A stretch of 6,283 nucleotides of DNA from CAZKMM01 sp964553915. Its GTDB lineage: Bacteria > RBG-13-61-14 > DRUE01. The stretch covers positions 1-6,283 of the forward strand of contig CAZKMM010000132.1 in the NCBI GenBank assembly GCA_964553915.1, written 5' to 3'. Of the stretch, positions 1 through 5,938 are shown piece after piece (the first letter of the stretch is position 1; every line of letters starts with the position of its first letter). The notes beneath the pieces were generated by a model, which saw only the letters and a list, made by a program, of their open reading frames with translations, ran no database searches and was not told where the DNA came from. A program made the position numbers and the translations under genes.

Positions 1-1215
1 CTCAAATTTATCTGCCATTATCATTAACAGGTCGCCCGGCTTTGCCTCCAGCCGTTCAATGATTTTTTTCTGTTCCTCGCTAGAGAAATATTTGACCACA
101 GGTCCCTGAAGCCCATTCTCCTGATAGCGAATTACAGTTAAGCCTTTGGCACCATAAATTTTAAGCGCGTGGGTAAGGTCATCAGTTTCCTTCCGGCTCC
201 AGCTCGCACAGCCGGGAGCATTTAATCCCTTGATAATTCCTCCGGTTTCCACCGCCTGCTTGAAAAATCGGTATTCGCTTCTGGGAAAAATATCGGTGAG
301 GTCTTTAAGATGAAGCTCAAATCTGGTATCAGGTCGGTCGGTGCCATATTTGTCCATCACCTCTTCCCAGCTCACTCTGGGAAAAGGGGTTTTCAGCTCC
401 AGGTGTAAAATCTCTTTCCAGACCCGCACAATCATTCCCTCAATCACTTCAAAGACCTGCTCTGGCTCAACAAAGCTCATCTCCACATCTATTTGAGTGA
501 ATTCCGGCTGGCGGTCTGCCCGCAGGTCTTCATCCCGCATACATCTCACCACCTGAAAATATCGGTCAAATCCAGCAATCATCAGGATTTGTTTAAAGAG
601 CTGAGGACTTTGAGGAAGGGCATAAAATTTCCCCGGATAAATCCGGCTCGGCACCAGATAATCCCGGGCACCCTCCGGGGTGCTCTTGGTGAGGAAGGGG
701 GTTTCTATCTCATAAAATCCCAGCTCTGTAAAATAATCCCGAACCAGCTTGACCACCTGATGCCGGGTGATAATCTTTTTCTGCATCTCTGGTCGGCGGA
801 GGTCTAAATAGCGGTATTTGAGCCGAAGCTCCTCGCTCACCCGAACCCCATCCTCAATCACAAAAGGAGTGGGCTCGGAGCGGTTTAAAATTTTCAGCTC
901 CTTGACCCAGACCTCAATCTCTCCGGTTTTCAGCTTGGGGTTGATGCTGTCCTGGGGTCTTTTCCGCACCTCGCCCCGAACCGCAATTACCCATTCATTG
1001 CGTAGCTGATGTGCTCTTTTATGTTCCTGGGGAGAAAACTCGGGATTAAAAACCACCTGAATAATCCCGCTCCGGTCTCGCAGGTCAATGAAGATTACTC
1101 CGCCGTGGTCCCGGTAGGAATCCACCCAGCCCATCAGGTAAACTTCTTTGCCCAGGTCTTGTTTGCTTAATTCCGCACAATAGCAGGTTCTTTTCCAGCC
1201 TCCCGACTCTTCCAT
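1..1215 (-). CDS. aspS: Aspartyl-tRNA synthetase, bacterial type (C-terminus cut by window edge)
   Basis: Class II aminoacyl-tRNA synthetase that charges tRNA-Asp in the cytoplasm. My translation of the minus strand from ATG at 1215 gives 405 codons with no stop before the left edge, against roughly 590 in the family, so about a third is missing. Residues 1-110 are the OB-fold anticodon-binding domain (GWVDSYRDHGG, FIDLRDRSGIIQVVF). The catalytic core follows, with LKYRYLDLRRPEM at 133-144, TPEGARDYLVPSR at 179-191, ALPQSPQLFKQ at 199-209 and motif 2 RCMRDEDLRADRQPEFTQID at 224-243. The visible end enters the bacterial GAD insertion domain, which marks it as the bacterial form. The start is supported by AGGAGG at 1226..1221, five bases before ATG. 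The ATG directly follows the hisS stop (TAAATG), so the two are co-transcribed and probably translationally coupled. His37 matches the residue typical of non-discriminating AspRS (see findings). Confidence 0.97.
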   Translation of the reverse strand, partial: MEESGGWKRTCYCAELSKQDLGKEVYLMGWVDSYRDHGGVIFIDLRDRSGIIQVVFNPEFSPQEHKRAHQLRNEWVIAVRGEVRKRPQDSINPKLKTGEIEVWVKELKILNRSEPTPFVIEDGVRVSEELRLKYRYLDLRRPEMQKKIITRHQVVKLVRDYFTELGFYEIETPFLTKSTPEGARDYLVPSRIYPGKFYALPQSPQLFKQILMIAGFDRYFQVVRCMRDEDLRADRQPEFTQIDVEMSFVEPEQVFEVIEGMIVRVWKEILHLELKTPFPRVSWEEVMDKYGTDRPDTRFELHLKDLTDIFPRSEYRFFKQAVETGGIIKGLNAPGCASWSRKETDDLTHALKIYGAKGLTVIRYQENGLQGPVVKYFSSEEQKKIIERLEAKPGDLLMIMADKFE

Positions 1216-2622
1216 TTATCCCTCCTGCTTCTCCATCTCCTCCAGATATATCTTAAAAATGGTAAATAACTGCTGATTCTCAGCTAAAATCTCCTGATAC
1301 TCAGAAGAAACAAAAGCAAAGCCCACTCCTTTAAGCTCCTCCCTCAGGCTCGCCCAGTCTATCTCTGCCATCTCTTTGAGCTGAGAATATTTGATTTTTA
1401 AGCTTTTGCCAGAATCCAGAAATTTCAAGTTAAGAGATTTCTCTTGAATTTCCTCCTCGCCGATTATTAAAGCGGATTTAGCTTTTTCCCGGTCTGCCAC
1501 CCGGAGCTGAGCCCGAAGTGATTTTCCAGGCTCATCCAGGCACATCTCTGCATAAATCCCGGCTCGCCGAAGAGAGAATAAAAGAGAAAAGGCAAAATCA
1601 TATCCCTGAGGGTCTGCGAAGATAATAAAAACCTCTGGTCTGAGCAGGAGCTTTTCCGGGGGGATTTTCTCTTTTAGAAGAAGTGCGAGTCGCTCCAGAC
1701 CAAGGGCAAAGCCGGTTGCCGGGGTAGAAGGACCGCCCAGCTCCTCTACCAAATCATCATATCTTCCCCCGGCGCAGATGGTATTCTGGGCGCCCAGCCC
1801 GGACTTTGCCTGAAATTCAAACACGGTTTTGGTATAATAATCTAATCCTCTAACTAAATGTTCCTCAATCTGGTAGGAGATATTTAATTTTTCCAGCAGA
1901 TTCAAAAGGTTTTTAAAATGCTCCTGACAGCCGGAACAGAGAAAATCTCCTGGAACCGGAGCGGATTTGATGGTTTTCTGGCATTCCTGCCGTTTGCAGT
2001 CCAGCACCCGAAGGGGATTTCGCTCCACCCTTTTTTGACAGTCAGAGCAGAGCTGATTTTTATGCTTTTCCAGGTACTGGATAAGAGCTTCCCGGTAGGC
2101 AGGTCGACATTTTTTACAGCCCAGGCTGTTTAGCTTTAGCTCAATTTTTTCCAAGCCCAGGGTTTTGAAATACTGGTCAAGCAGGGCAAGCAGTTCCGCA
2201 TCAATTGCTGGACCGGGAAAGCCAATGGCTTCTGCCCCAATCTGCCAGAACTGGCGGTATCTACCTTTTTGCGGTCGCTCATACCGGAACATCGGTCCAA
2301 TATAAAAGAGTTTTACCCCGGGCTTGGTATAAAGCTGATTTTCCAGATATGCCCGAACCACACTGGCGGTAGCCTCGGGGCGAAGCACCAGCATTCTTCC
2401 CCTTTTGTCCGGGAAGCTGAACATTTCTTTTTCTACAATATCTGTGCTTTCTCCGATGCTCCGGACAAACAGCTCCTGGTATTCCAGAATTGGAAGCCGG
2501 ATCTCCTGATAACCATAACGGGCAAAAAGCTCCCGTGCCAGCATCTCGCAGGAGAAAAAGAGCCGGCTCTCCTCAAAAAGGATATCCCGAAATCCTTTGA
2601 CAATCTGGTATTTTACCGCCAT
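1216..2622 (-). CDS. hisS: Histidyl-tRNA synthetase
   Basis: Class II synthetase that charges tRNA-His in the cytoplasm as a homodimer. It has 468 residues, about 40 more than the common 420-430. Visible motifs are LRPEATASVVRAY at 80-92 (usual LRPEGTA, here Ala84), MFRYERPQKGRYRQFWQIGAEAIG at 111-134 covering motif 2, the histidine-specific LVRGLDYYT at 256-264, AGGRYDDL at 284-291, and motif 3 ATGFALGLERL at 302-312. Residues expected to bind histidine or ATP (Glu83, Arg113, Gln127, Glu131, Arg258) are present. The insertion domain holds four cysteine pairs (169/172, 192/195, 209/214, 229/232), probably zinc sites. A C-terminal anticodon-binding domain is followed by a short helical extension ending in KIYLEEMEKQEG. 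ATG at 2622 fits the usual N-terminus (VKGFRDIL at 8-15). Its leader is short and AT-rich with no clear Shine-Dalgarno. aspS follows with zero gap. Confidence 0.97.
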   Translation of the reverse strand: MAVKYQIVKGFRDILFEESRLFFSCEMLARELFARYGYQEIRLPILEYQELFVRSIGESTDIVEKEMFSFPDKRGRMLVLRPEATASVVRAYLENQLYTKPGVKLFYIGPMFRYERPQKGRYRQFWQIGAEAIGFPGPAIDAELLALLDQYFKTLGLEKIELKLNSLGCKKCRPAYREALIQYLEKHKNQLCSDCQKRVERNPLRVLDCKRQECQKTIKSAPVPGDFLCSGCQEHFKNLLNLLEKLNISYQIEEHLVRGLDYYTKTVFEFQAKSGLGAQNTICAGGRYDDLVEELGGPSTPATGFALGLERLALLLKEKIPPEKLLLRPEVFIIFADPQGYDFAFSLLFSLRRAGIYAEMCLDEPGKSLRAQLRVADREKAKSALIIGEEEIQEKSLNLKFLDSGKSLKIKYSQLKEMAEIDWASLREELKGVGFAFVSSEYQEILAENQQLFTIFKIYLEEMEKQEG

Positions 2623-2625
2623 AAT
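2597..2625 (+). promoter_or_regulatory. Predicted sigma70-type promoter of the exported protein-matrixin unit
   Basis: TTGACA (2597-2602, 6/6), a 17-base spacer and CATAAT (2620-2625, 5/6) form a near-consensus promoter on the plus strand. It lies inside hisS: the -35 is within codons 7-9 and the -10 overlaps the hisS ATG. Predicted start is near 2632, giving a leader of about 50 bases to the TTG at 2682. It faces the hisS promoter, so the two predicted transcripts overlap by roughly 15 bases. Confidence 0.5.
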
Positions 2626-2652
2626 AAATTTAAAGCTATATTCAAAAAGCTA

Positions 2653-2681
2653 ATTGTAAAACAGGAAAGGAGTAAGGTCAA
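2653..2681 (-). promoter_or_regulatory. Predicted sigma70-type promoter of hisS-aspS
   Basis: On the minus strand TTGACC (2681..2676), a 17-base spacer and TACAAT (2658..2653) match the sigma70 consensus at 5/6 and 5/6. Transcription would start around 2643-2647, leaving a leader of only about 20-25 bases before the hisS ATG. That is too short for a T-box or other large leader control. The promoter lies over the ribosome-binding site and start of the divergent gene at 2682. The call rests on consensus matching only. Confidence 0.6.
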
Positions 2682-2684
2682 TTG
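2663..2684 (+). promoter_or_regulatory. Shine-Dalgarno that decides a TTG start
   Basis: AGGAAAGGAG at 2663-2672 contains AAAGGAG, a strong complement to the 16S rRNA 3' end. It lies nine bases before TTG at 2682-2684. No ATG or GTG sits at a comparable spacing in this frame, and the signal peptide begins exactly here (MRRKIFWIFF), so TTG is chosen as the start. Confidence 0.75.
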
Positions 2685-3224
2685 CGAAGAAAAATCTTCT
2701 GGATTTTTTTCTTCCTTCCCTGGTTCGCTCAATCAGTGGTGATGATTCCTTTAAGTCTGGATAAGCTTACCCAGAAGGCAGAGCTAATTGTCCTTGGACA
2801 CTGTGTGGATAAACGAGTATATGAAAGCGGAAAGATGATCTGGACTGAATATACCATCCGGGTCTATGAGGTGCTGAAGGGAAATTCCAGGATTAAAGAG
2901 GTAAAAGTTCGTCAGCCCGGAGGAGAAGTGGGAGAGCGAGGGATAAAAATCTCAGGCACGGCTTCCTTTTTTCCCCTGGAAGAGTCTTTACTTTTTCTTA
3001 AAAAGACTTCTTCTGGAGCATATCAACCGGTGGGCTGGGCACAGGGAAAGTTCAAGATTTACTATGATAAAAAGAGCAAGAAAAAATATGCCCGGCAGGA
3101 GCTTGGTGGAATTGCTTTCTGGAAAAAGAGCAAAACTGATACTCTTCCTCCCTCCCGGATAGAGTTAAGCCAGCTCAAGTCCCAGATTAGAGCGGTTTTG
3201 AAACAGAATCTGAAAAAAAGATAA
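2682..3224 (+). CDS. Exported protein of unknown function paired with a matrixin protease
   Basis: 180 residues, TTG start with a strong Shine-Dalgarno. Residues 1-18 look like a Sec signal peptide (MRRK, hydrophobic IFWIFFFLPWFAQS), with possible cleavage after Ser18. The mature part begins LSLDKLTQKAELIVLGHCVD (24-43), followed by alternating hydrophobic strands: TEYTIRVYEVLKGN (55-68), EVKVRQPGGEVG (73-84), SGTASFFPLEESLLFL (91-106) and YQPVGWAQGKFKIYY (114-128). The C-terminus is basic (SQIRAVLKQNLKKR). I recall similar small exported proteins with VRQPGGEVG, F.PGEE.LLFL and QGKF signatures beside matrixin genes in delta-proteobacteria-like genomes, but know no assigned function. The beta-rich order loosely recalls netrin/TIMP-like folds, which is speculative. 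It has a single cysteine (Cys41), so no internal disulfide. Its TAA directly precedes the protease ATG, so the two genes are one transcriptional unit and probably act on a common exported target or on each other. Confidence 0.85.
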   Translation: MRRKIFWIFFFLPWFAQSVVMIPLSLDKLTQKAELIVLGHCVDKRVYESGKMIWTEYTIRVYEVLKGNSRIKEVKVRQPGGEVGERGIKISGTASFFPLEESLLFLKKTSSGAYQPVGWAQGKFKIYYDKKSKKKYARQELGGIAFWKKSKTDTLPPSRIELSQLKSQIRAVLKQNLKKR

Positions 3225-4493
3225 ATGAAGCTTAAAAAGCTCATAAGAATTTTATTGCTGGTGGTTTTTTCTGCGAGCGGTTTTGGCTTTGTGATTATGC
3301 GAACCGAAAGCGGGGCAAAGATTCACTGGGAAGAGAATCCGCATTATTCAATCAGTGAGGAGAATTTACTCAGCTCAGATACCTGTCTGACAGATGTGAT
3401 TCAAACCCTTCAGGAAAGCTTCTCGGTCTGGAATCAGGTGGAGTATGCAGATATTCAGGCAATTTATGATGGCACAACCAGCACCAGCACCTATTGTTCC
3501 GAAGGAGAAACTACTCAGGGATGTGATGGCGAGAACATTATCGTTTTTAAATCGCTGGGAGATGATAGCACTCTGGGCTTTACTGTGAATTATTACAACA
3601 CAATGACCGGCAGGATGATAGAGGCAGATATTGTTTATAATCTGGATATAAACTGGGTAGATAACCCGTCAAGCGGACCTGCGGAATGTCAGGGGGAGGG
3701 AAAGTATCGGCTTTTAGCGGTGGCGGTTCACGAGGTTGGGCATTTCTTTGGGCTGGACCATAGCTTTACCGCTTATGTTGGCGAGGATTTTGACCCGAGC
3801 ATTTCCGCGACAATGTATCCGTTTTATTTTCAGTTTTGTGTGGAGAACCAATCTGGTGGATTAACCTGTCAGGATTATTCAGAAGAATCTTTAACTTTAG
3901 AGCAGGATGATATTGCCGGGCTTACCCTTCTATATCCAGATACTACTGAGATTCCGGATTGGGGAGAGATTCGCGGGCAGGTAAAATGGAGTGATGATAG
4001 CCCGATGTTCGGGGTGCATATTGTGGCGATTCGCGCTTCGGATTTTGTCCCGGTGATTGCCCGGCTTAGTGGAAAAGGAGGTGGGTATCGGCTTTTTGGT
4101 CTTCCGCCGGATGAATATTATGTTTATGCGGAAAGCCCGGAAATAGCTGGTAAGAGGTTCAAAGCTTATCTTTTCCCTTACTGGGAGTCATCAGATAAAG
4201 TCCCTTATGTTCAGCTTTATTCTCAGGTGCGGGTGAATGATTATTCTAAACTCGCTTATGGCTCCACGGTTATTTCCAAAGCAGTGCCCCTCACGGTTAA
4301 AGCCTCTGCTCAGAAAAAGGGGATAGATTTTGTTTATTATAGAGCTTCCTCTGATGATGAGGAGGAAGATTCCTGTGGATGTTTGATTTACCCCTCGGGT
4401 CCGAATCCGGAGTTCAAACCAGACCCGGTTTTGTTCTTGCTTTTAGGAGGGTTTTTAATTCTTCTACTTTATCGCTGGAGGAGATTTAACTAA
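3225..4493 (+). CDS. Exported matrixin-type zinc metalloprotease with C-terminal membrane tail
   Basis: 422 residues; a zinc endopeptidase expected outside the inner membrane. Residues 1-21 form a signal peptide (MKLKKLIR plus LLLVVFSASGFG). The metzincin catalytic domain follows at about 25-240 with no propeptide or cysteine switch. It contains HEVGHFFGLDH at 169-179 (zinc ligands His169, His173, His179; catalytic Glu170), Met197 in ATMYPF as Met-turn, and the matrixin-typical LTLEQDDIAGLTLLYP at 223-238. Residues 249-305 (IRGQVKWSDDSPMFGVHIVAI, then GGGYRLFGLPPDEYYVYAESP) look like a transthyretin-like carboxypeptidase-regulatory domain. Residues 306-375 are unassigned and beta-rich. The tail has an acidic stretch (377-382), CGC at 384-386, PDP at 399-401, a hydrophobic helix at 402-416 and RWRR at 417-420: a tripartite sorting or anchoring signal. 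Paired cysteines (91/100, 205/215) suit an oxidising compartment. There is no Shine-Dalgarno; translation probably couples to the preceding gene. Substrate unknown. Confidence 0.93.
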   Translation: MKLKKLIRILLLVVFSASGFGFVIMRTESGAKIHWEENPHYSISEENLLSSDTCLTDVIQTLQESFSVWNQVEYADIQAIYDGTTSTSTYCSEGETTQGCDGENIIVFKSLGDDSTLGFTVNYYNTMTGRMIEADIVYNLDINWVDNPSSGPAECQGEGKYRLLAVAVHEVGHFFGLDHSFTAYVGEDFDPSISATMYPFYFQFCVENQSGGLTCQDYSEESLTLEQDDIAGLTLLYPDTTEIPDWGEIRGQVKWSDDSPMFGVHIVAIRASDFVPVIARLSGKGGGYRLFGLPPDEYYVYAESPEIAGKRFKAYLFPYWESSDKVPYVQLYSQVRVNDYSKLAYGSTVISKAVPLTVKASAQKKGIDFVYYRASSDDEEEDSCGCLIYPSGPNPEFKPDPVLFLLLGGFLILLLYRWRRFN

Positions 4494-5863
4494 AGAGTAT
4501 GTGCGGAATAAACCACATTTCTGGTGGTTTCTTTTCCCCGATACATTGCTTTATCTGCCAGCTGGATTAACTCTTCTTTGCTCTCTGCATCCTCCGGATA
4601 CACCGCAATTCCCACACAGCAGGTTAGATGAATTTCTATATCTTCCCGGGGACGGAAGGTATGCTCTTCAATTCTTTTCCGAATTCGTTCTGCCACCACC
4701 ATTGCTCCCTGGCGGTCGGTCTCTGAAAGAATGATAATAAATTCATCTCCCCCATAGCGGACAACTATATCAATATCCCTGAGGCAACCTTTGAGCACCC
4801 GGGCGGTTTCCACCAGAACCCAGCTTCCTACCAGATGCCCATAAGTGTCATTGACCAGTTTAAAGTAATCCAGGTCAATAAAGAGCAGGGAGAGATGTTT
4901 TTTAAATCTTCGGGCACGGGAAAGCTCGGTCTGGAGCACCATTTCCAGATAACGGGTATTAAACAGCCCGGTCAGGTCATCTATGAAGATCAGCCTCTGA
5001 GCATCCTGATAACGAATGGCATTTTCCAGACTGCTCCGGATTTGCTCATAAACAAATCTCACATTTCCATATTCAAGATTTTCTGAAAAGCCTTTTCTGG
5101 ATAAAAGCACCATTACTCCTTCCAAGCGGTCTAAGATTTTAAAGGGAAAAATTGCCAGGGAAGAAATTTTCAGGTATTCCAGTGGCGAATTTTTCTTTTT
5201 TTCAATAATTGTTTTCGCCGGAATGATTTTGATTGAGTCGGGAAGGGGGCGGAACTCTCTCCCAAGCTGTTCATAAATGGTTCGGGCATCTTCCTCCTCT
5301 ATCCCCACCCAGAATTTCAGCTCATTATCCTGGTCGTAAAAAATGCTCATTCCGTATTCACTGCGAGTGGCAATAAGCAGGGCATCCAGCCCGAGCCGGT
5401 AAATCCGGTCAAGCTCCAGACAACTGCTTACCCGCTGAATTGCCTCGTAGATGGTCAGGAGATTTTTCATCTCCTGATGCTCATCAAAAAGGTGCCTCAG
5501 CTCTATTGCCCGCTTGACCGTGATTTTCAGCTCCTCAGGATTTAAGGGCTTGATTAAATAATCAATTGCCCCGGCCTTTAAACACTTTACCGCACTCTCC
5601 ACCGAAGCATAACCAGTCATAATGATAATCTCTAAATCCGGTCGGATTTGCTTGGCATTTTCTAGAACCTCAATTCCACCCATCCCCGGCATTACCAGGT
5701 CCAGAATCATCAGGTCAAATTCTTTTTCAGAGATTAAGGCGAGAGCTTCCTGACCGGTAAAGGTGGTGTGAACCTGATAGCCCTCTTCTTTTAATAAATC
5801 AGCACAAAATTTTTGATAAAATCGGTCATCATCAACCACTAAAATTCTGCCCCGATTCCCCAT
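4490..5863 (-). CDS. Response regulator with REC, GAF-like and GGDEF domains (diguanylate cyclase)
   Basis: 457 residues from ATG at 5863. It is predicted to make cyclic di-GMP from two GTP when its receiver domain is phosphorylated by an unidentified histidine kinase; cytoplasmic, with no membrane segment. The REC domain (about 5-120) has acidic residues Asp11/Asp12, phosphoacceptor Asp55 in LMILDLVMPGMGG, Thr83 in MTGYAS and Lys105 in IKPL. Residues about 130-285 resemble a GAF sensor (LDRIYRLGLDALLIATRSEY, later RLEGVMVLLSRKGF). The GGDEF domain (about 290-457) starts with DDLTGLFNTRYLE, has FIDLDYFKLVNDTYGH with metal ligand Asp330, an intact RYGGDEF (GGDEF at 371-375) and RDID at 362-365, exactly five residues upstream: the I-site for product inhibition. 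An in-frame TTG at 5884 would add seven residues but has no Shine-Dalgarno and lies within a candidate promoter. The ATG is preceded immediately by AAGGAG at zero spacing, so the start is uncertain. The stop overlaps the convergent protease stop by 4 bases. Confidence 0.93.
   Translation of the reverse strand: MGNRGRILVVDDDRFYQKFCADLLKEEGYQVHTTFTGQEALALISEKEFDLMILDLVMPGMGGIEVLENAKQIRPDLEIIIMTGYASVESAVKCLKAGAIDYLIKPLNPEELKITVKRAIELRHLFDEHQEMKNLLTIYEAIQRVSSCLELDRIYRLGLDALLIATRSEYGMSIFYDQDNELKFWVGIEEEDARTIYEQLGREFRPLPDSIKIIPAKTIIEKKKNSPLEYLKISSLAIFPFKILDRLEGVMVLLSRKGFSENLEYGNVRFVYEQIRSSLENAIRYQDAQRLIFIDDLTGLFNTRYLEMVLQTELSRARRFKKHLSLLFIDLDYFKLVNDTYGHLVGSWVLVETARVLKGCLRDIDIVVRYGGDEFIIILSETDRQGAMVVAERIRKRIEEHTFRPREDIEIHLTCCVGIAVYPEDAESKEELIQLADKAMYRGKETTRNVVYSAHTL
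4510..4535 (+). terminator. Possible weak terminator of the matrixin unit
   Basis: AAACCAC (4510-4516), a 7-base loop and GTGGTTT (4524-4530) form a 7-bp hairpin followed by CTTTT, starting 17 bases after the protease stop. It lies inside the 3' end of the convergent regulator gene and has only three G-C pairs and a short T tract. It could therefore be chance in coding DNA. Confidence 0.35.
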
Positions 5864-5874
5864 CTCCTTTTTCC

Positions 5875-5903
5875 ATTCTCCCAAGATAATTTAATTTTGT
5901 CAA
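5875..5903 (-). promoter_or_regulatory. Candidate promoter of the GGDEF regulator
   Basis: On the minus strand TTGACA (5903..5898, 6/6), a 17-base spacer and GAGAAT (5880..5875, 4/6). The predicted start near 5868 would leave about five bases before ATG 5863, a nearly leaderless message. The perfect -35 is also half of an inverted repeat. The -10 is mediocre, so this is tentative. Confidence 0.35.
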
Positions 5904-5938
5904 TAAGATTTCTTGGTAAGGTCCAGAAAATGACAAAA
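5895..5938. repeat. Inverted repeat in the divergent regulator-bioB intergenic region
   Basis: TTTTGTCA (5895-5902) and its exact reverse complement TGACAAAA (5931-5938) are separated by 28 bases. The left arm covers the -35 of the candidate regulator promoter. The spacing puts the arm centres 36 bases apart, between three and four helical turns. It could be an operator for a dimeric or cooperative regulator, or chance in AT-rich DNA. It does not match the BirA operator consensus. Confidence 0.3.

Noticed and set aside
493..1009. Two open frames on the plus strand
   Set aside because: They lie fully opposite aspS, whose minus-strand translation shows unmistakable AspRS motifs; their products look like no protein family.
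2623..2652. T-box or other leader regulation of hisS-aspS
   Set aside because: The predicted leader is only about 20-25 bases, with no room for a specifier loop or antiterminator.
1918..2742. Open frames on the plus strand opposite hisS, the longer running into the next gene
   Set aside because: They are antisense to conserved HisRS motifs, and the longer one overlaps the well-supported TTG-started exported protein in another frame.
3062..3244. Minus-strand open frame with hydrophobic stretches
   Set aside because: It is antisense to the end of the exported-protein gene; its Phe/Leu-rich look comes from reading Lys/Glu-rich codons backwards, and it has no convincing ribosome-binding site.
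4501..5086. Plus-strand open frames opposite the GGDEF regulator
   Set aside because: They are opposite the conserved GGDEF domain coding sequence and have no family resemblance.
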